Origin: an uncultured Planctomycetaceae bacterium
GTDB taxonomy: Bacteria > Planctomycetota > Planctomycetia > Pirellulales > Lacipirellulaceae
DNA length: 5,752 nucleotides
Direction of reading: 5' to 3'
Assembly (NCBI GenBank): GCA_937860165.1
Contig: CALMBE010000762.1
Coordinates: 1-5,752, forward strand
A model generated the notes under the pieces. The model was not told the DNA's origin. It saw only the letters and a list, made by a program, of their open reading frames with translations, and ran no database searches. A program made the position numbers and the translations under genes. This document shows, piece by piece, positions 5,341 through 5,752 of the stretch (position 1 is the first letter of the stretch; every line of letters starts with the position of its first letter).

Positions 5341-5387
5341 GGATGACCCGGGCAGCCGCCCATTGAGAGCGGCCGGAACCGGGATCG

Positions 5388-5392
5388 AGGAG
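5388..5392 (+). promoter_or_regulatory. Shine-Dalgarno site of rplI
   Basis: AGGAG, 8 nt before the ATG at 5401, is a good ribosome binding site and fixes the rplI start. None of the central gspF genes has one of similar strength, which is another difference between the ends and the centre of the window. Confidence 0.75.
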
Positions 5393-5400
5393 CAAGGAAC

Positions 5401-5752
5401 ATGGAAGTCATTCTTCTGGAACGGATCGAGAAGCTCGGCCAGATGGGCGACGTGGTCAAGGTCAAGGACGGCTACGCCCGCAACTTTCTGCTGCCGCTTA
5501 AAAAGGCGTTGCGCGCCACCGACGAGAACAAGCGCAAGTTCGAGACCAAGCGCGCCCAGTTGGAAGCGGACAATCTGGCGCTGCGCCAGGAAGCCGAGGG
5601 CGTGGCGACGAAGTTGGACGGCCTGCGGGTGGTGGTGGTGCGCCAAGCCGGCGACGGCGGGCAGCTTGGCGTTGGGGATCGTGTCCAGGATGTAGCTGCC
5701 GCGCATGTTCTCGGTGATCGACGTGTTGTCGTAATCGACGAGGTGCGACGTG
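5401..5752 (+). CDS. rplI: Ribosomal protein bL9, N-terminal part (about residues 1-89 genuine)
   Basis: The protein starts [20 protein letters not shown] and continues [20 protein letters not shown], the rRNA-binding N-domain of bL9 with its signature G..G..V.VK.GYARNFL. A charged connecting helix follows at about 41-72 ([20 protein letters not shown], then [10 protein letters not shown]). The C-domain begins [18 protein letters not shown] (73-90). The wording is typical of Alphaproteobacteria (KKALRAT). After GGQL one expects YGSV..(R/K)DIA, but the frame reads [16 protein letters not shown] and stays open to the window edge without family resemblance, so only 5401 to ~5667 is bL9. Family length is ~148-200 aa. 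bL9 binds 23S rRNA near the L1 stalk. Upstream, a DUF2232-type gene supports the usual rpsF-rpsR-DUF2232-rplI order. Base use is clearly more GC-rich than in the central gspF genes. Confidence 0.9.
   Translation, partial: MEVILLERIEKLGQMGDVVKVKDGYARNFLLPLKKALRATDENKRKFETKRAQLEADNLALRQEAEGVATKLDGLRVVVVRQAGDGGQLGVGDRVQDVAAAHVLGDRRVVVIDEVRR
5647..5752 (-). pseudogene. Possible fragment of ATP-type phosphoenolpyruvate carboxykinase
   Basis: On the minus strand from the window edge the translation reads [20 protein letters not shown], then [15 protein letters not shown] down to about 5647. This resembles the ATP-dependent PEP carboxykinase segment with pattern D(F/Y)D..S.TENTR..YP(L/I)(E/D).IPNA..P..AGHP. 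Two otherwise conserved residues differ (ENMR for ENTR, YI for YP), so the call is tentative. It breaks off where GHP should follow and runs antisense into rplI. The overlap with the part that still fits bL9 is only about 21 nt (5647-5667). Confidence 0.3.

Noticed and set aside
5053..5706. Minus-strand ORF of 217 aa across rplI
   Set aside because: It is antisense to bL9 and out of frame with gspE. Only its first residues, near 5650-5706, lie in the frame that may be a PEPCK fragment.

Overview
The centre of this window (about 640-5255) looks like a stretch of a Planctomycetes chromosome, probably Pirellulales-like. This rests on recollection of family organisation, not on a search. All its genes lie on the minus strand and belong to a type II secretion / type IV pilus-like machine. 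In transcription order they are the C-terminal part of a GspE/PilB-type secretion ATPase (5255-4773), then three different GspF/PilC-type inner-membrane platform proteins: 373 aa (4220-3099), 349 aa (2895-1846) and a third starting at 1670 whose C-terminus is lost. The gaps between these genes (552, 203 and 175 nt) are unusually long for an operon and are largely filled by short interspersed repeats. Two are copies of a ~150-bp ATGACGAA-type element. One is a CACGAAT-type inverted repeat of ~148 bp. One is a 120-bp nested palindrome directly behind gspE. A sigma70-like promoter candidate precedes the first gspF.

Both ends carry sequence that does not belong with the centre. On the right, the gspE reading frame stops matching its family in mid-domain at about 5255. 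It runs into a plus-strand block with the C-terminus of a DUF2232-type membrane protein, a ribosome binding site, and the start of ribosomal protein bL9 (rplI). That is the normal order in Alphaproteobacteria. bL9 is itself cut off after about residue 89 and replaced by something else, possibly a minus-strand fragment of ATP-type PEP carboxykinase. On the left, the third GspF switches at about residue 346 into a fragment of a MacB/FtsX-type (ADOP-like) permease periplasmic domain. It switches again at about residue 441-447 into a small antitoxin, followed with a 4-nt overlap by the start of a RelE/ParE-type toxin.

At each of these four joints the two neighbouring identities appear to share only about 20 nt, and the joined genes make no biological sense together. 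The simplest reading is a chimeric (misassembled) metagenomic contig joined at short shared words: a planctomycete core with pieces from high-GC, Alphaproteobacteria-like genomes at both ends. The 526-aa ORF 90-1670 should therefore not be read as a genuine GspF-permease-antitoxin fusion. The parts that look biologically sound are the three-gspF cluster with its repeat-filled spacers, the toxin-antitoxin pair, and the 5' end of rplI with its upstream gene.
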